Below are positions 43,325 through 57,610 of a DNA stretch of 64,000 bases, one piece after another (position 1 is the stretch's first letter; every line of letters begins with the position of its first letter). Origin of the DNA: Eubacteriales Family XIII. Incertae Sedis bacterium (GTDB taxonomy: Bacteria; Bacillota; Clostridia; Peptostreptococcales; Anaerovoracaceae); contig JAISTX010000059.1 in NCBI GenBank assembly GCA_031272365.1, positions 1 through 64,000 of the forward strand. The letters are read 5' to 3'. Made by a program: the position numbers and the translations under genes. The notes under the pieces were generated by a model, which was given only the letters and a program-made list of their open reading frames with translations, was not told the DNA's origin and did no database searches.

Positions 43325-43900
43325 TTGTTGGTGATCGTCGGGCTCGGGAACCCGGGCGCAAAATACGAGAATACGCGGCACAACGTGGGCTTTGTGACGG
43401 TCGACCGCCTGGCGGAGCGGCACGGGATTTCCGTGCGCCGGCTGCGGCACAAGGCGCTGGTTGGCGAGGGGGCGCTCGGCGCGGGGAAGAAGGCGCTGCT
43501 CGTGAAGCCGCAGACGTATATGAACGACAGCGGGGTGAGCGTGCGCGAGGTGGCCTCGTTTTTCAAGGTGGAGCCGGCGGAGCTGTGCGTCGTCTACGAC
43601 GACATCGACATCCCGGCGGGCGCCCTGCGCATCCGCATGAAGGGCAGCGCGGGCACGCACAACGGGATGCGCAGCATCATCTACCAGCTCGGCTACGACG
43701 ATTTCCCCCGGTTCCGCATCGGCATCGGGCCGGAGAAGGGGGAGGACCGGGGCCCCCAGCCGCTGCGCGATTTCGTCCTCTCCGGTTTCGCGGCAGGGGA
43801 GATGGAGCGGATGCGGGCGGCGGTGGACCGGTGCGTGGACGCGCTCGAGCTCTGGGCGTCGGAAGGCATCGAGGCCGCGATGCAGAGGTACAACGGATAG
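43325..43900 (+). CDS. pth: Peptidyl-tRNA hydrolase
   Basis: 191 residues from TTG 43325, 28 nt behind prs. IVGLGNPGAKYENTRHNVGF contains the catalytic His; LVKPQTYMNDSG and the MKGSAGTHNGMRSI block complete the active site. It frees tRNA from prematurely released peptidyl-tRNA and so acts next to the RqcH pathway. A G-rich AAGGGGG precedes the start. Confidence 0.96.
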   Translation: MLVIVGLGNPGAKYENTRHNVGFVTVDRLAERHGISVRRLRHKALVGEGALGAGKKALLVKPQTYMNDSGVSVREVASFFKVEPAELCVVYDDIDIPAGALRIRMKGSAGTHNGMRSIIYQLGYDDFPRFRIGIGPEKGEDRGPQPLRDFVLSGFAAGEMERMRAAVDRCVDALELWASEGIEAAMQRYNG

Positions 43901-43904
43901 GGCG

Positions 43905-46900
43905 ATGCTGGAGCGCTGGCAGGGTTTGACGGAAACGCAGGCGGCGCCGGTTTTCGCCGCGTGGGCCAAGCGGGAGGGCATCGGGCGGTGCGTCGTGGTG
44001 GCGGCGAGCGGCGGCGCCGCGGCGGCCTTCGCGAAGGACGCCGCGTTTTATTTGCGGGAGGAAGGGCTTCCGGGCATGCGGGTGATCGCGCTGCCCGAGG
44101 ACGACCCGCCGTTCCTGCGCGTGGAGGCGAAGAGCCGCGACGCGGAGCTGGCGCGCAGCGCGGCGCTGGAGGCGCTGGCCTCCCCGGAAGGCGGTTGTGC
44201 CATCGTGTGCCCGGTGAGCGCGGCGCTCTCGCCCGTGCCGCCGCGCGAGGCGTTCTTGTCGGCGCGGGTCGAGGTCAGGCTGGGGGCGGGCACGGATCCG
44301 GACGCGCTGAAGCGGCAGCTGTCCGAAGCGGGCTACGTGCGCGCGCCGTACACGGAAAACCCCGGCGAGTTCAGCGTGCGCGGCGGCATCGTGGACGTCT
44401 GGCCCCTGCCGGCGCCCTGGCCCGTGCGCATCGAGTTTGCCATGGACGAGGTGGAGTCGCTGCGCACCTTCGACCCCGAGACGCAGATGACGCGCGGGCG
44501 GCTGGAGGGGGGCGCCGTGGTGTGCCCGCCCGCAGGCCCCGGGCAGGAGGCGGTGCCCGGCGCGGCCCAAGGCCCGGGGCGCGCATTCCTGCCGGACTGG
44601 CTCGGCGGGGGCGGCCGCCTCGTCGTGCTGGACCCCGTGCGCGTCCGGCGGGCGCTGGACCTGCGCGAGGCCGAGGCGCTGGTGGACTACACGGCGCTCC
44701 TCGAGGAAGGCGAGGCCGGCGCGGGCGACTGGGACGGCTTCGCGAAGAAAGAGGACTGGGAGCGGCTCGTCGCCCGCCACGAAACGGTGGAGGCTGCGCC
44801 GGAGGGGCAGGGCTTCGAGGCGCGGCAGCCGGCGCCCCTGCACGGGCAGATGGACCTGCTCGCGGCGGAGCTGAAGGCCTACCTGCGCAAGGGCTTCAGC
44901 GTGACGATCGTCTGCGCGACGCGGGAGCGCAAGGAGAAGCTCGCGGGTTTCCTGGACCAGGAGAAGCTGTCGGGCAAGGTGGCGCTCGCGGAAGGGGAGG
45001 TCACGGCCGGCGTGGAGCTGTCCGGGGGCGGCTGGCGCAAGGCCTGGCTCTGGGACGGCGACATCTTCAAGAGCGAGCGCAAGCGCCGCAAGCAGGGCCT
45101 GCGCGGGCGCGAAAAGATCGACGCGTTCACGGACATCGAGAAGGGCGACTACGTCGTGCACGAGCGGCACGGCATCGGTGTCTTCCGCGGCATCAAGACC
45201 ATCGAGGCGTACGGGGGCGGGCGCGACTACTTGATCATCGCGTACGCGGGCAAGGACGTGCTGTACATCCCCGTCGAGCAGATGTCCTCCGTGCAGCGCT
45301 ACATCGGGGCCGGCGAGAAGCGCCCGCGCGTGAGCCGGCTCGGGACGGGCGACTGGTCGCGCACGAAGGCGCGCGTGCGGAAGGAGGTCGAGGAATACGC
45401 CTCCGAGCTCATCCGGCTCGCGGCGGAGCGCAAGCTCGCAAAGGGCCACGCGTTCGCGCCGGACACGGTCTGGCAGAAGGACTTCGACGACCGCTTCCCG
45501 TGGGAGCCGACGGCGGACCAGCAGCGCTGCTTCGACGCCGTGCGCCGCGACATGGAGCAGCCGTGGCCGATGGACCGGCTCATCTGCGGCGACGTCGGCT
45601 ACGGCAAGACGGAGGTCGCGCTGCGCGCCGCGTTCAAATGCGCGCAGGAGGGCAAGCAGGTCTGCATGCTCGTGCCGACGACGATCCTCGCCCAGCAGCA
45701 TTTCCGCACGTTCGAGGAGCGCTTCGCCGACTTCCCGATCACGGTCGAGATGCTGTCGCGCTTCCAGACGGCCGCCAAACAGACGGAAGTGTTCCGCAAG
45801 GCGAAGGACGGCGACGTCGACATCGTCATCGGCACCCATATGTTATTGTCCAAAAAAATGCGCTTCCGGGACCTCGGGCTGCTCGTGGTCGACGAGGAGC
45901 AGCGCTTCGGGGTGCGGCACAAGGAGCGCATCCGCGCGCTGAAGGCGGGGGTGGACGTGCTGACGCTGACGGCGACGCCGATCCCGCGCACGCTGCATAT
46001 GTCGCTCATCGGGCTCAAGGACATGGAGCTCATCGAGGACCCGCCCGAGGACCGGCACCCGGTGCGCACCTACGTCTCGGAGGAGCGGGCGGACGTCATC
46101 GCCGAGGCCATCCGCCGGGAGCTCGACCGCGGCGGCCAGGTCTACATCGTCTTCAACCGCGTCGAGGGCATCGAGCGCGTCTACGAGAAGATCGCCGCCC
46201 TGGTGCCCGGCGCGCGCACGGCGGTCTGCCACGCGCAGATGAACGAGCGGATGATCGAGGAGATCATGCTCGGCTTCGCGGAAGGGGACACGGACGTGCT
46301 GATCTCGACGACGATCATCGAGTCCGGGCTCGACATCCCCAACGTCAACACGATCCTCATCCTGGACGCGGACCGGCTGGGGCTGACGCAGCTGTACCAG
46401 CTCCGGGGCCGCGTCGGGCGCTCGAGCCGCATCGCGTTCTGCCACCTGTTCTACCGGAAGGACAAGGTGCTGACGGAGGCGGCGGAGAAGCGGCTGCGGA
46501 CGATCCGCGAGTTTACGGAGCTCGGCAGCGGCTTCAAGATCGCGATGAAGGACCTCGAGATCCGCGGCGCGGGCAACCTGCTCGGCGTGAGCCAGCACGG
46601 GCACCTCGCCTCGGTCGGCTACGAGATGTACTGCAAGCTGCTCGAGGAAGCCGTTTTGAAATTGAAAATGGTGGCTGGTGGGGATGGAATAACGGAAGGC
46701 GGCGTGCGGGCGCCCGATGCGGAGGACGGCGCCCTTGACGGGCACGAGGCGAAGATCGACGTGCGCTTCGCCGCCGTGATCCCCTCCGCCTATATCGAGG
46801 ACGACGTCGTGAAGCTGTCCGCGTACAAGCGCATCGCGCAGATCCGCAGCGAGGAGGAGGTGGAGGCGGTGCTGTCGGAGATGGACGACCGCTTCGGCGA

Positions 46901-47207
46901 AGCGCCCGCGCCCGTGCGGAACCTGGCGTGGATCGCGCTCGCGAAAAGGGGCGCGGACGCGGCGGGGCTCGCCGAGGTCGACATCGAGCGCACGCGCGCG
47001 CTGCTCACATGGGAAAGGCCGCCGGGGGATTTCGCGGAGCGCGTTTTCCGGGCGTCGGAGGCCGTGCACGGGCTGGGCGCGAAGCTCGAGACGGACGTGA
47101 AGTCCGCCGTGCCGAAGCTGCGCCTCTATTTCAGCGCGGGCGCGGACGAGGAGCGCAAACTGCGCGAGGCCGCCGCACTTTGCGCGGCACTGGGCGTGCC
47201 ACTATGA
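43905..47207 (+). CDS. mfd: Transcription-repair coupling factor Mfd
   Basis: 1100 residues. UvrB-like N-terminal region, RNA-polymerase-interaction domain (KGDYVVHERHGIGVFRGI near 405-420), and a RecG-like translocase with Walker A GDVGYGKTEVALRA near 561, motif II DEEQRFGV, LTATPIPRT and QLRGRVGRS. C-terminal TRCF domain from about residue 935. Mfd removes stalled RNA polymerase and recruits UvrA. A short variable insertion (VAGGDGITEGGVRAPDAEDGAL) is present before the C-terminal domain. The cheA -10 begins right at its stop codon. Confidence 0.97.
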   Translation: MLERWQGLTETQAAPVFAAWAKREGIGRCVVVAASGGAAAAFAKDAAFYLREEGLPGMRVIALPEDDPPFLRVEAKSRDAELARSAALEALASPEGGCAIVCPVSAALSPVPPREAFLSARVEVRLGAGTDPDALKRQLSEAGYVRAPYTENPGEFSVRGGIVDVWPLPAPWPVRIEFAMDEVESLRTFDPETQMTRGRLEGGAVVCPPAGPGQEAVPGAAQGPGRAFLPDWLGGGGRLVVLDPVRVRRALDLREAEALVDYTALLEEGEAGAGDWDGFAKKEDWERLVARHETVEAAPEGQGFEARQPAPLHGQMDLLAAELKAYLRKGFSVTIVCATRERKEKLAGFLDQEKLSGKVALAEGEVTAGVELSGGGWRKAWLWDGDIFKSERKRRKQGLRGREKIDAFTDIEKGDYVVHERHGIGVFRGIKTIEAYGGGRDYLIIAYAGKDVLYIPVEQMSSVQRYIGAGEKRPRVSRLGTGDWSRTKARVRKEVEEYASELIRLAAERKLAKGHAFAPDTVWQKDFDDRFPWEPTADQQRCFDAVRRDMEQPWPMDRLICGDVGYGKTEVALRAAFKCAQEGKQVCMLVPTTILAQQHFRTFEERFADFPITVEMLSRFQTAAKQTEVFRKAKDGDVDIVIGTHMLLSKKMRFRDLGLLVVDEEQRFGVRHKERIRALKAGVDVLTLTATPIPRTLHMSLIGLKDMELIEDPPEDRHPVRTYVSEERADVIAEAIRRELDRGGQVYIVFNRVEGIERVYEKIAALVPGARTAVCHAQMNERMIEEIMLGFAEGDTDVLISTTIIESGLDIPNVNTILILDADRLGLTQLYQLRGRVGRSSRIAFCHLFYRKDKVLTEAAEKRLRTIREFTELGSGFKIAMKDLEIRGAGNLLGVSQHGHLASVGYEMYCKLLEEAVLKLKMVAGGDGITEGGVRAPDAEDGALDGHEAKIDVRFAAVIPSAYIEDDVVKLSAYKRIAQIRSEEEVEAVLSEMDDRFGEAPAPVRNLAWIALAKRGADAAGLAEVDIERTRALLTWERPPGDFAERVFRASEAVHGLGAKLETDVKSAVPKLRLYFSAGADEERKLREAAALCAALGVPL

Positions 47208-47213
47208 TATAAT
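47208..47213 (+). promoter_or_regulatory. -10 box of cheA, leaderless-type spacing
   Basis: TATAAT immediately after the mfd stop, then tcatcct, then ATG at 47221. No Shine-Dalgarno fits in the 7-nt gap. Confidence 0.65.
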
Positions 47214-47220
47214 TCATCCT

Positions 47221-49854
47221 ATGTCTGATGAGTACAACAACGATTCGCTCTTAGAACTATATCTATACGAATCCACTTCCCTGCTTGAGTCGCTGGACGG
47301 CGTTTTGCTTGACGCGGAAAAGGGGAGCGATCTTTCCAAGGACAACATCAACGAGATTTTCCGCATCATGCATACGATCAAGGGCAGCAGCGCGATGATG
47401 GCCTTCAACGGCATCGCGGACGTCGCGCACACGGCGGAGGATCTGTTCTCCATCATCCGGGAAAGCGGGCTGCCGGATGGGTATATGGACGATCTGGTCG
47501 ACATCGCGCTCGCGGTGTCGGATTTCCTCAAGGCCGAGGTGGACAAGGTGCAGCAGGGCGCGGAGCTCGAGACGGGCGTCGAGCCTTTGACGCAGAAGGT
47601 CGCGGCGCTGGCGGGCAAGATCCGCGAGGAGGTGGGCGAGCCGGAGGTCGTGGACCTCGGGCGGATCCTCGGCGGCATCGACGCGCCGCCGCGCGAGCCG
47701 GTGCGGCAGCCGGAACCGGCGTACACGAAGGTGCCCGAGCCCGTGATCATCGACGTCGCGCCGGAGGACCTGATGCCGGTCGCGCCCGAGGGGGGCCGCA
47801 TCCTGGGGCTGGAGCCGGACGGGAGGCAGGGCGCGCGCCCTGCGGCGCCTGCCGAACCTGCCGGGGAGCCGGCTGCGGGCGAAGAGGCCGGGCCTGCCGG
47901 GGAGCCGGCTGCGCCCGAAGAGGCCGCGCCACCCGCGCCGCCTGAGTCGCCTGCCGCGCCCGAAGGGGCCCGGACGCCCGGGGACGGCGCGCGGGACCTG
48001 CCGCAGGCGGACCTTTCCCGCGTCACGGAGAGCGTGCGCAACGCGGCGGGCAGCGGGCTCGCGGAGCCGGGCACGTATTTCCTGCACGTGCATTTCAACG
48101 AGGGCTCGAAGATGGAGAACATCCGCGCCTTCATGCTGGTGAACAAATTGGCCGAGAAGGGCACGGTGGGGCGCACGATCCCCGCGAACGTGGAATCCGA
48201 CCCCGACGCGGCGGCCGTGATCGCGGAGAACGGGTTCTACCTCAGCTACACGACGACGCTGTTCCGCGAGCAGATCGAGAAGCTTGCGAAGGGCACGCTG
48301 TCCGTGGAGTCGGTGTCCTTCGTGCGCAGGCTGCCGGAGGACCCGAACGCGCGGCAGGAAGCGGCCGCGGAGCCGCCGAAGCCAGCGCCCCGCCCAGCCC
48401 CGCGCGTAGGGGCGGATGGCAATCCGCCGGTCCCCGTAGGGGCGGATGGCAATCCGCCCGCCCACGTAGGGGCGGATGGCAACCCGCCGGTCCCCGTAGG
48501 GGCGGATGGCAATCCGCCCGCCCACGTAGGGGCGGATGGCAATCCGCCCGCCCAAGCCCCCGCGCCCCCGCCCGCCCCCGTAGGGGCGGATGGCAATCCG
48601 CCCGCAACAGCCCCGGCGCCCCCCGCCCCCCCCGTAGGGGGGGATGGCAATCCGCCCGCCCCCACCGTGGTACAGCACCCCGCGCCGGCGCAGAGCATCA
48701 TCAGCGTCGATTTGAAAAAACTCGATGCGCTGCTCGACCTCGTCGGCGAGATCGTGATCAACGAATCCATCGTGACGGAAAACCCCGACATCAAAGGGAT
48801 GGAGCTGCCAAATTTCCTGAAGGCCTCCCGCCGGCTCGACAAGCTGACGAGCGAGCTGCAGGACACGGTCATGGCCATCCGGATGCTGCCCGTGAGCATC
48901 GTCTTCCAGAGGATGCGGCGCATCGTGCGCGACATGGGCCGGGACCTGGGCAAAGAGGCCGAGCTCGTGCTCATCGGGGAGGCGACGGAGGTGGACAAGA
49001 CCATCCTGGACGCGATCGCCGACCCGCTCATGCACCTCGTGCGCAACGCGATGGACCATGCGATCGGCACGGCGGCGGAACGGGTGGCGGCGGGCAAATC
49101 CCCCACCGGCCACATCATACTCTCGGCGCAGAACAGCGGGGGCGACGTGATCATCTCCGTCACGGACGACGGCAGGGGGCTTGACAAAGGGGCGATCCTG
49201 GCGAAGGCGCGCGAACGCGGCTTGCTGCGCAAGCCGGAAGAGACGTATTCGGACCGGGAGGCCTACGGGCTGCTCATGACGCCGGGGTTCTCCCTGAAGG
49301 ACAGGGTGACGGAATACTCGGGGCGCGGCGTCGGCCTGGATGTGGTGAAGACGGGCATCGAGCGCATCGGGGGGGCGGTCATCGTCGAGAGCAAGCCGGG
49401 GCAGGGCACGCATATCATGCTCAAGATCCCGCTCACGCTCGCGATCATCGAATGCATGGAGGTGCGCGTCGGGGAGAGCGTGTTCTCGATCCCGATCACG
49501 GGCATCCGGGAGTCGTTCAAGGCGGACGCGGGCGAGCTGATCCGGGACCCCTCGGGGGGCGAGATGATCATGCTGCGCGGCGAGCTCTACCCGATCCTGC
49601 GCCTCGCGGAGCTGTACGGCGAGCCCGGCGCCAAGGAGGACATCCACAGCGGCATGCTCGTCCTCGTCGACGCGGGCGACAAGCCCATCTGCCTGTTCGT
49701 CGACGAGCTCGTGGGGAAATTCCAGGTGGTCGTGAAGCCGCTCCCGAAATACCTCGCGCGCTTCCGCAAGGGGCGGACGGGCATCTCCGGGTGCACGATC
49801 ATGGGGAACGGCTGCATCAGCCTGATCCTCAACGTGCAGGAATTGGCGGGCTGA
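47221..49854 (+). CDS. cheA: Chemotaxis histidine kinase CheA with repeat-expanded linker
   Basis: 877 residues. HPt (P1) domain with FRIMHTIKGSSAMM, phospho-acceptor His51; a Pro/Ala-rich linker (about 155-260); a P2-like ferredoxin-fold segment (TYFLHVHFNEGSKMENIRAFM); a second linker (about 380-495) built from seven VGADGNPP motifs; dimerisation domain with VDLKKLDALLDLVGEIVINES; HATPase with LVRNAMDHAIG and GRGVGLDVVK; CheW-like domain ending NGCISLILNVQELAG. It phosphorylates CheY/CheB in chemotaxis or a related output. cheR follows after 4 nt; cheW, cheY, cheB, mcp and flagellar genes are not in the window. Confidence 0.94.
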   Translation: MSDEYNNDSLLELYLYESTSLLESLDGVLLDAEKGSDLSKDNINEIFRIMHTIKGSSAMMAFNGIADVAHTAEDLFSIIRESGLPDGYMDDLVDIALAVSDFLKAEVDKVQQGAELETGVEPLTQKVAALAGKIREEVGEPEVVDLGRILGGIDAPPREPVRQPEPAYTKVPEPVIIDVAPEDLMPVAPEGGRILGLEPDGRQGARPAAPAEPAGEPAAGEEAGPAGEPAAPEEAAPPAPPESPAAPEGARTPGDGARDLPQADLSRVTESVRNAAGSGLAEPGTYFLHVHFNEGSKMENIRAFMLVNKLAEKGTVGRTIPANVESDPDAAAVIAENGFYLSYTTTLFREQIEKLAKGTLSVESVSFVRRLPEDPNARQEAAAEPPKPAPRPAPRVGADGNPPVPVGADGNPPAHVGADGNPPVPVGADGNPPAHVGADGNPPAQAPAPPPAPVGADGNPPATAPAPPAPPVGGDGNPPAPTVVQHPAPAQSIISVDLKKLDALLDLVGEIVINESIVTENPDIKGMELPNFLKASRRLDKLTSELQDTVMAIRMLPVSIVFQRMRRIVRDMGRDLGKEAELVLIGEATEVDKTILDAIADPLMHLVRNAMDHAIGTAAERVAAGKSPTGHIILSAQNSGGDVIISVTDDGRGLDKGAILAKARERGLLRKPEETYSDREAYGLLMTPGFSLKDRVTEYSGRGVGLDVVKTGIERIGGAVIVESKPGQGTHIMLKIPLTLAIIECMEVRVGESVFSIPITGIRESFKADAGELIRDPSGGEMIMLRGELYPILRLAELYGEPGAKEDIHSGMLVLVDAGDKPICLFVDELVGKFQVVVKPLPKYLARFRKGRTGISGCTIMGNGCISLILNVQELAG
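48406..48657. repeat. Seven copies of a GTAGGGGCGGAT palindromic repeat inside cheA
   Basis: The unit gtaggggcggatggcaatcc plus gccc (stem GGGCGGAT/ATCCGCCC) starts at 48406, 48436, 48466, 48496 and 48526, an exact 30-bp period, and again at 48580 and 48634. Each encodes VGADGNPP in the same frame. One copy has aaccc for aatcc and the last has ggg for gcg. A relative lies at 1530-1552 outside any coding core. Confidence 0.95.
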
Positions 49855-49858
49855 CGGG

Positions 49859-54368
<4,510 letters not shown>

Positions 54369-54391
54369 GGAAGGCCTATGGCCAAATCGGA

Positions 54392-54423
54392 AGCCGCGTG
54401 CCGAAGGGCGCGCGGCTTTTTTT
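54392..54423 (+). terminator. Terminator of nifJ
   Basis: agccgcgtgcc-gaa-gggcgcgcggct followed by T7. Confidence 0.85.
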
Positions 54424-54499
54424 CATGGCCTTTTATGGTCTATTTAAGCGGGAGGGTGTATTTTGGTGTAAAATCTAAACCATCGGAGGTATTGTAAGG

Positions 54500-56146
54500 A
54501 TGTTTAACAATTGGGACGAAAAACAGGAGGGGGGGTTCGCAACCCCGTTTGAAGAAAAAGAGGCCGCAGCGCCGCCGGAGCCACAGGTGACGCCGGAGCC
54601 CCCGGGTATGCAGCCGAGCTGGGCGCAGCCGGCCTCGCCGATCCCGCCGGCCCCGCCGCAGGCGCCGCAGCCGGAGCCGCAGGCGCAGCAGCCGCAGCCG
54701 CAGCCATATAGCTACGTGACGGCGGCGGCGGGCCCGCAGCCGGCCGCGCCGCAGCCGCAACCGCAGCCGTTCGCGCAGCCGCAGCCGGCCCCGCGGCCGC
54801 AGGCATACACGTACACGCCGCCGCGGGCGGCCGACCCCGACGCGCCGTACACGCAGCCGCAGCAGCGCTACGCGTTTGCGTCGGCGAACCAGGCGCCTGC
54901 GCCTGCGCCAAAGCCGAAGAAAGAGCGGCTCGCGGGCAAAGGCCTGTCCGTTTTCGTCGTCATCGCCGTGATCGCGTGCGCCGCGTCCGGCGTGGGCGGC
55001 GGGCTTCTCGGCGCGCACCTCGCCGGGGGCGGGGCGCAGGGCGGCACGGGGGCCGTGTCCTCCGGCAGCGAGATCACGATCTCGCCGGCCTCCGACATCA
55101 CCGTGACGGAGGCGGTCGCGAAGAAGGTGCTCCCGTCCGTCGTCGGCATCACGTCGTCGGGCACCGTCGTGGGCGAGGACTTCTTCTTCGGCCAGTACGA
55201 GCAGCAGGTGGAAGGCGTCGGCACGGGCATGATCATCGACAAGTCCGGCTACATCCTCACCAATTCCCACGTCGTCATGGACGGCTCGGTGGACACCATC
55301 AAGGTGCTCCTGAACACGGGCGAAGAGGAGGAAGGCAAGGTCATCTGGAACGACAAGAGCCTGGACCTCGCGGTCGTCAAGATCGAGGCGGACGGCCTCG
55401 TGCCCGTCGAGATCGGGAGCTCGAGCGACATCCAGATCGGCTCCTACGTCGCGGCGATCGGCAACCCGCTCGGCCTTGAGTTCAAGAGCAGCATCACGCA
55501 GGGCGTCGTCAGCGGGCTCGACCGCACCATCGAGGTGGCGGACGACACGGGCATGAACGTCGTGAGCATGGAAGGGCTGATCCAGGTGGACGCCGCGATC
55601 AACAGCGGCAACAGCGGCGGCCCGCTGCTCAACAGCCAGGGGCAGGTCATCGGCGTCAACACCGCGAAGGCGAGCGCGGAGGGCATGGGCTTCGCGATCC
55701 CGATTGACACGGCCGCGCCCATTATTGAAAAGGTCATCAACGAGGGCAGCTTCGAGCGGGTCTACATGGGCGTCTCGGCGGTCGACGTGGGCTACGTCAA
55801 GGAAAACTACCCCAACGTGGAGCTGAAGGTGGACCAGGGCGCCTGCCTCACGGCCGTGAACGAGGGGTCGCCGGCGAAGAACGCGGGCCTCAAGGTCACG
55901 GACGTGATCACGGCGGTCGACGGCCAGGAGATCGCCGGGAGCGCCGCCCTCGTGAAGGCGCTGCTCGGCTACAGCGCGGGCGACGTCGTGACCGTGACGT
56001 ACAACCGCGACGGCGAGACCCTCGAGACGAAGGTGACGCTCGCCTCGCAATCGGAGCTCGAGAAGATCGAGCAGGAGACGAACCCGTTCCAAAACGCGCC
56101 CCAGCGGGGCCAAGGCCAACAGGCGCCGAACGGTGAAGGCTGGTGA
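54500..56146 (+). CDS. HtrA/DegP-family serine protease with Pro/Gln-rich cytoplasmic tail
   Basis: 548 residues. The first about 145 residues are Pro/Gln/Ala-rich low complexity (PQAPQPEPQAQQPQPQPYSY); one transmembrane helix follows (LSVFVVIAVIACAASGVGGGLL, about 153-175). The trypsin-like domain has His in LTNSHVVMDG, Asp in LDLAVVKIEAD and Ser in NSGNSGGPLLNSQG, followed by one PDZ domain (TAVNEGSPAKNAGLKVTDVITAVDG). It degrades or refolds damaged proteins outside the membrane. GGAGG lies 11 nt before ATG. It is isolated between two terminators. Confidence 0.94.
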   Translation: MFNNWDEKQEGGFATPFEEKEAAAPPEPQVTPEPPGMQPSWAQPASPIPPAPPQAPQPEPQAQQPQPQPYSYVTAAAGPQPAAPQPQPQPFAQPQPAPRPQAYTYTPPRAADPDAPYTQPQQRYAFASANQAPAPAPKPKKERLAGKGLSVFVVIAVIACAASGVGGGLLGAHLAGGGAQGGTGAVSSGSEITISPASDITVTEAVAKKVLPSVVGITSSGTVVGEDFFFGQYEQQVEGVGTGMIIDKSGYILTNSHVVMDGSVDTIKVLLNTGEEEEGKVIWNDKSLDLAVVKIEADGLVPVEIGSSSDIQIGSYVAAIGNPLGLEFKSSITQGVVSGLDRTIEVADDTGMNVVSMEGLIQVDAAINSGNSGGPLLNSQGQVIGVNTAKASAEGMGFAIPIDTAAPIIEKVINEGSFERVYMGVSAVDVGYVKENYPNVELKVDQGACLTAVNEGSPAKNAGLKVTDVITAVDGQEIAGSAALVKALLGYSAGDVVTVTYNRDGETLETKVTLASQSELEKIEQETNPFQNAPQRGQGQQAPNGEGW

Positions 56147-56160
56147 TACAGGCAGGGTGA

Positions 56161-56189
56161 AAAAAGGGCGGCGCGGAGCCGCCCTTTTT
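56161..56189 (+). terminator. Terminator of htrA
   Basis: aaaaagggcggc-gcgga-gccgcccttttt: a 12-bp perfect stem with A and T tracts. Confidence 0.92.
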
Positions 56190-56211
56190 CATGTATTTGG
56201 AAATTCTTTAC

Positions 56212-56241
56212 GTGACATTGTGCGGGTAGGTATGGTAGAAT
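56212..56241 (+). promoter_or_regulatory. Promoter of tig-clpPX-lon
   Basis: GTGACA (56212-56217), 18-bp spacer, TAGAAT (56236-56241), 49 nt before ATG. GAGGAAGGAAAG precedes the start. No CtsR- or HrcA-type operator was seen near it. Confidence 0.6.
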
Positions 56242-56290
56242 AACAACTAAGTATGTATTGGAAGAAAGCAGTTGAGGAAGGAAAGAACGC

Positions 56291-57610
56291 ATGGAAGCCA
56301 GCTTGATCGGCAAAGAAGGGAACAAAATCACATTTACAATCGCTTTCAGTGCGGAGGAATGGGAAAATGCGCTGATAGAGGCGTACAAGAAAAACAAGGG
56401 CGAGTTCCGCATCGACGGGTTCCGTCCCGGCAAGGCACCCAGGAAAATTATTGAAAGGCATTACGGGGAGCACATCTTCGACCAGGAGGCGCTGGAGGGG
56501 CTGCTCCAGGCGCATTACCCGGAGGCGCTGCAGGCGCTGGACATCGACCCGATCGACCGGCCCGAGGCGGACGTGCCGGAGCTGCCGCACGGCGACGGGT
56601 TCACGGTGCGGTTCGCCGTCGAGGTCGCGCCCGAGGTGGAGGTCAAGGGCTACGAGGGCATCGTGATCACGGAGATCGAATACGGCGTCACGGACGCGGA
56701 CGTGGACAAGCAGCTGGAGCAGGCGCAGAGCCGCGGGGCGCGCTTCGTCGACAAGGGCGAAGGGGGCGTGGTGGCGGACGGCGACCTGGTGAACATCGAC
56801 TATGCGGGGACCTTAGGCGGCGTGGCGTTCGAAGGCGGCACGGCGGAGGGGCAGTCCCTGAAAATAGGCTCCGGCGCCTTCATACCGGGCTTCGAGGAGC
56901 AGCTCGTCGGCAAGAAGGCGGGCGAGGAGCTGGACGTGAACGTGACGTTCCCCGAGGAGTACCACGCGGAGGAGCTCGCGGGCAAGGCGGCCGTCTTCCA
57001 CGTGAAGGTCAATGAGGTCAAGGCCGAGGAGAAGCCCGAGCTCAACGACGAGTTTGCGCAGGACATCAGTGAGTTTGACACGCTCGACGAGCTCAAGGCG
57101 GACATCAAGAAAAACCTCGAGGAGCAGGCGGGGCAGCGCGCGGAAGCGGAGATGAAGGACCAGGTCCTAGGGAAGATTTACGAGGCGAACGAGGTGGAGG
57201 TGCCCGACGTGATGGTCGAGGACCGCGTGGACGAGATGGTGCGGGAGTTCGGGCAGAACATGAAGCAGCAGGGCATCGCCCTGGAGCAGTTTTTCCAGAT
57301 CTCGGGGCAGCAGCCCGAGGCGCTGCGGGAGCGCATGAAGGACGACGCGTACCGGCAGGTGAAGATGCGCCTGCTGATCGCGGGCATCGCGCGGCAGGAG
57401 GGCTTCTCCGCGAGCGACGAGGAGGTCGAGGGCGAGCTGGGGAAGATGGCCGAGATGTACGGCATGGAGCCGGAAGGGCTGCGCGACATGCTCGGCGACT
57501 ACCAGGTGCGCTTGCTGCGGGAGGACATCAAGAACCGGAAGGCAGTGGACTATGTTTATGAAAACGCGGTGGCGACGCCAGCCCCCGCGCAGGAGGAGGC
57601 GCAATCATGA
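56291..57610 (+). CDS. tig: Trigger factor (ribosome-associated chaperone, PPIase)
   Basis: 439 residues. Ribosome-binding domain with [16 protein letters not shown], the conserved GFRxGKxP loop; FKBP-type PPIase domain (about 165-245, [24 protein letters not shown]); C-terminal helical arms. It holds nascent chains at the exit tunnel. clpP overlaps its stop by 4 nt (ATGA), the usual tig-clpP-clpX-lon order. Confidence 0.97.
   Translation: MEASLIGKEGNKITFTIAFSAEEWENALIEAYKKNKGEFRIDGFRPGKAPRKIIERHYGEHIFDQEALEGLLQAHYPEALQALDIDPIDRPEADVPELPHGDGFTVRFAVEVAPEVEVKGYEGIVITEIEYGVTDADVDKQLEQAQSRGARFVDKGEGGVVADGDLVNIDYAGTLGGVAFEGGTAEGQSLKIGSGAFIPGFEEQLVGKKAGEELDVNVTFPEEYHAEELAGKAAVFHVKVNEVKAEEKPELNDEFAQDISEFDTLDELKADIKKNLEEQAGQRAEAEMKDQVLGKIYEANEVEVPDVMVEDRVDEMVREFGQNMKQQGIALEQFFQISGQQPEALRERMKDDAYRQVKMRLLIAGIARQEGFSASDEEVEGELGKMAEMYGMEPEGLRDMLGDYQVRLLREDIKNRKAVDYVYENAVATPAPAQEEAQS

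Noticed and set aside
48406-48657. CRISPR-like periodic repeats in cheA
   Set aside because: The 30-bp units are contiguous, coding and in frame, with no unique spacers and no cas genes.
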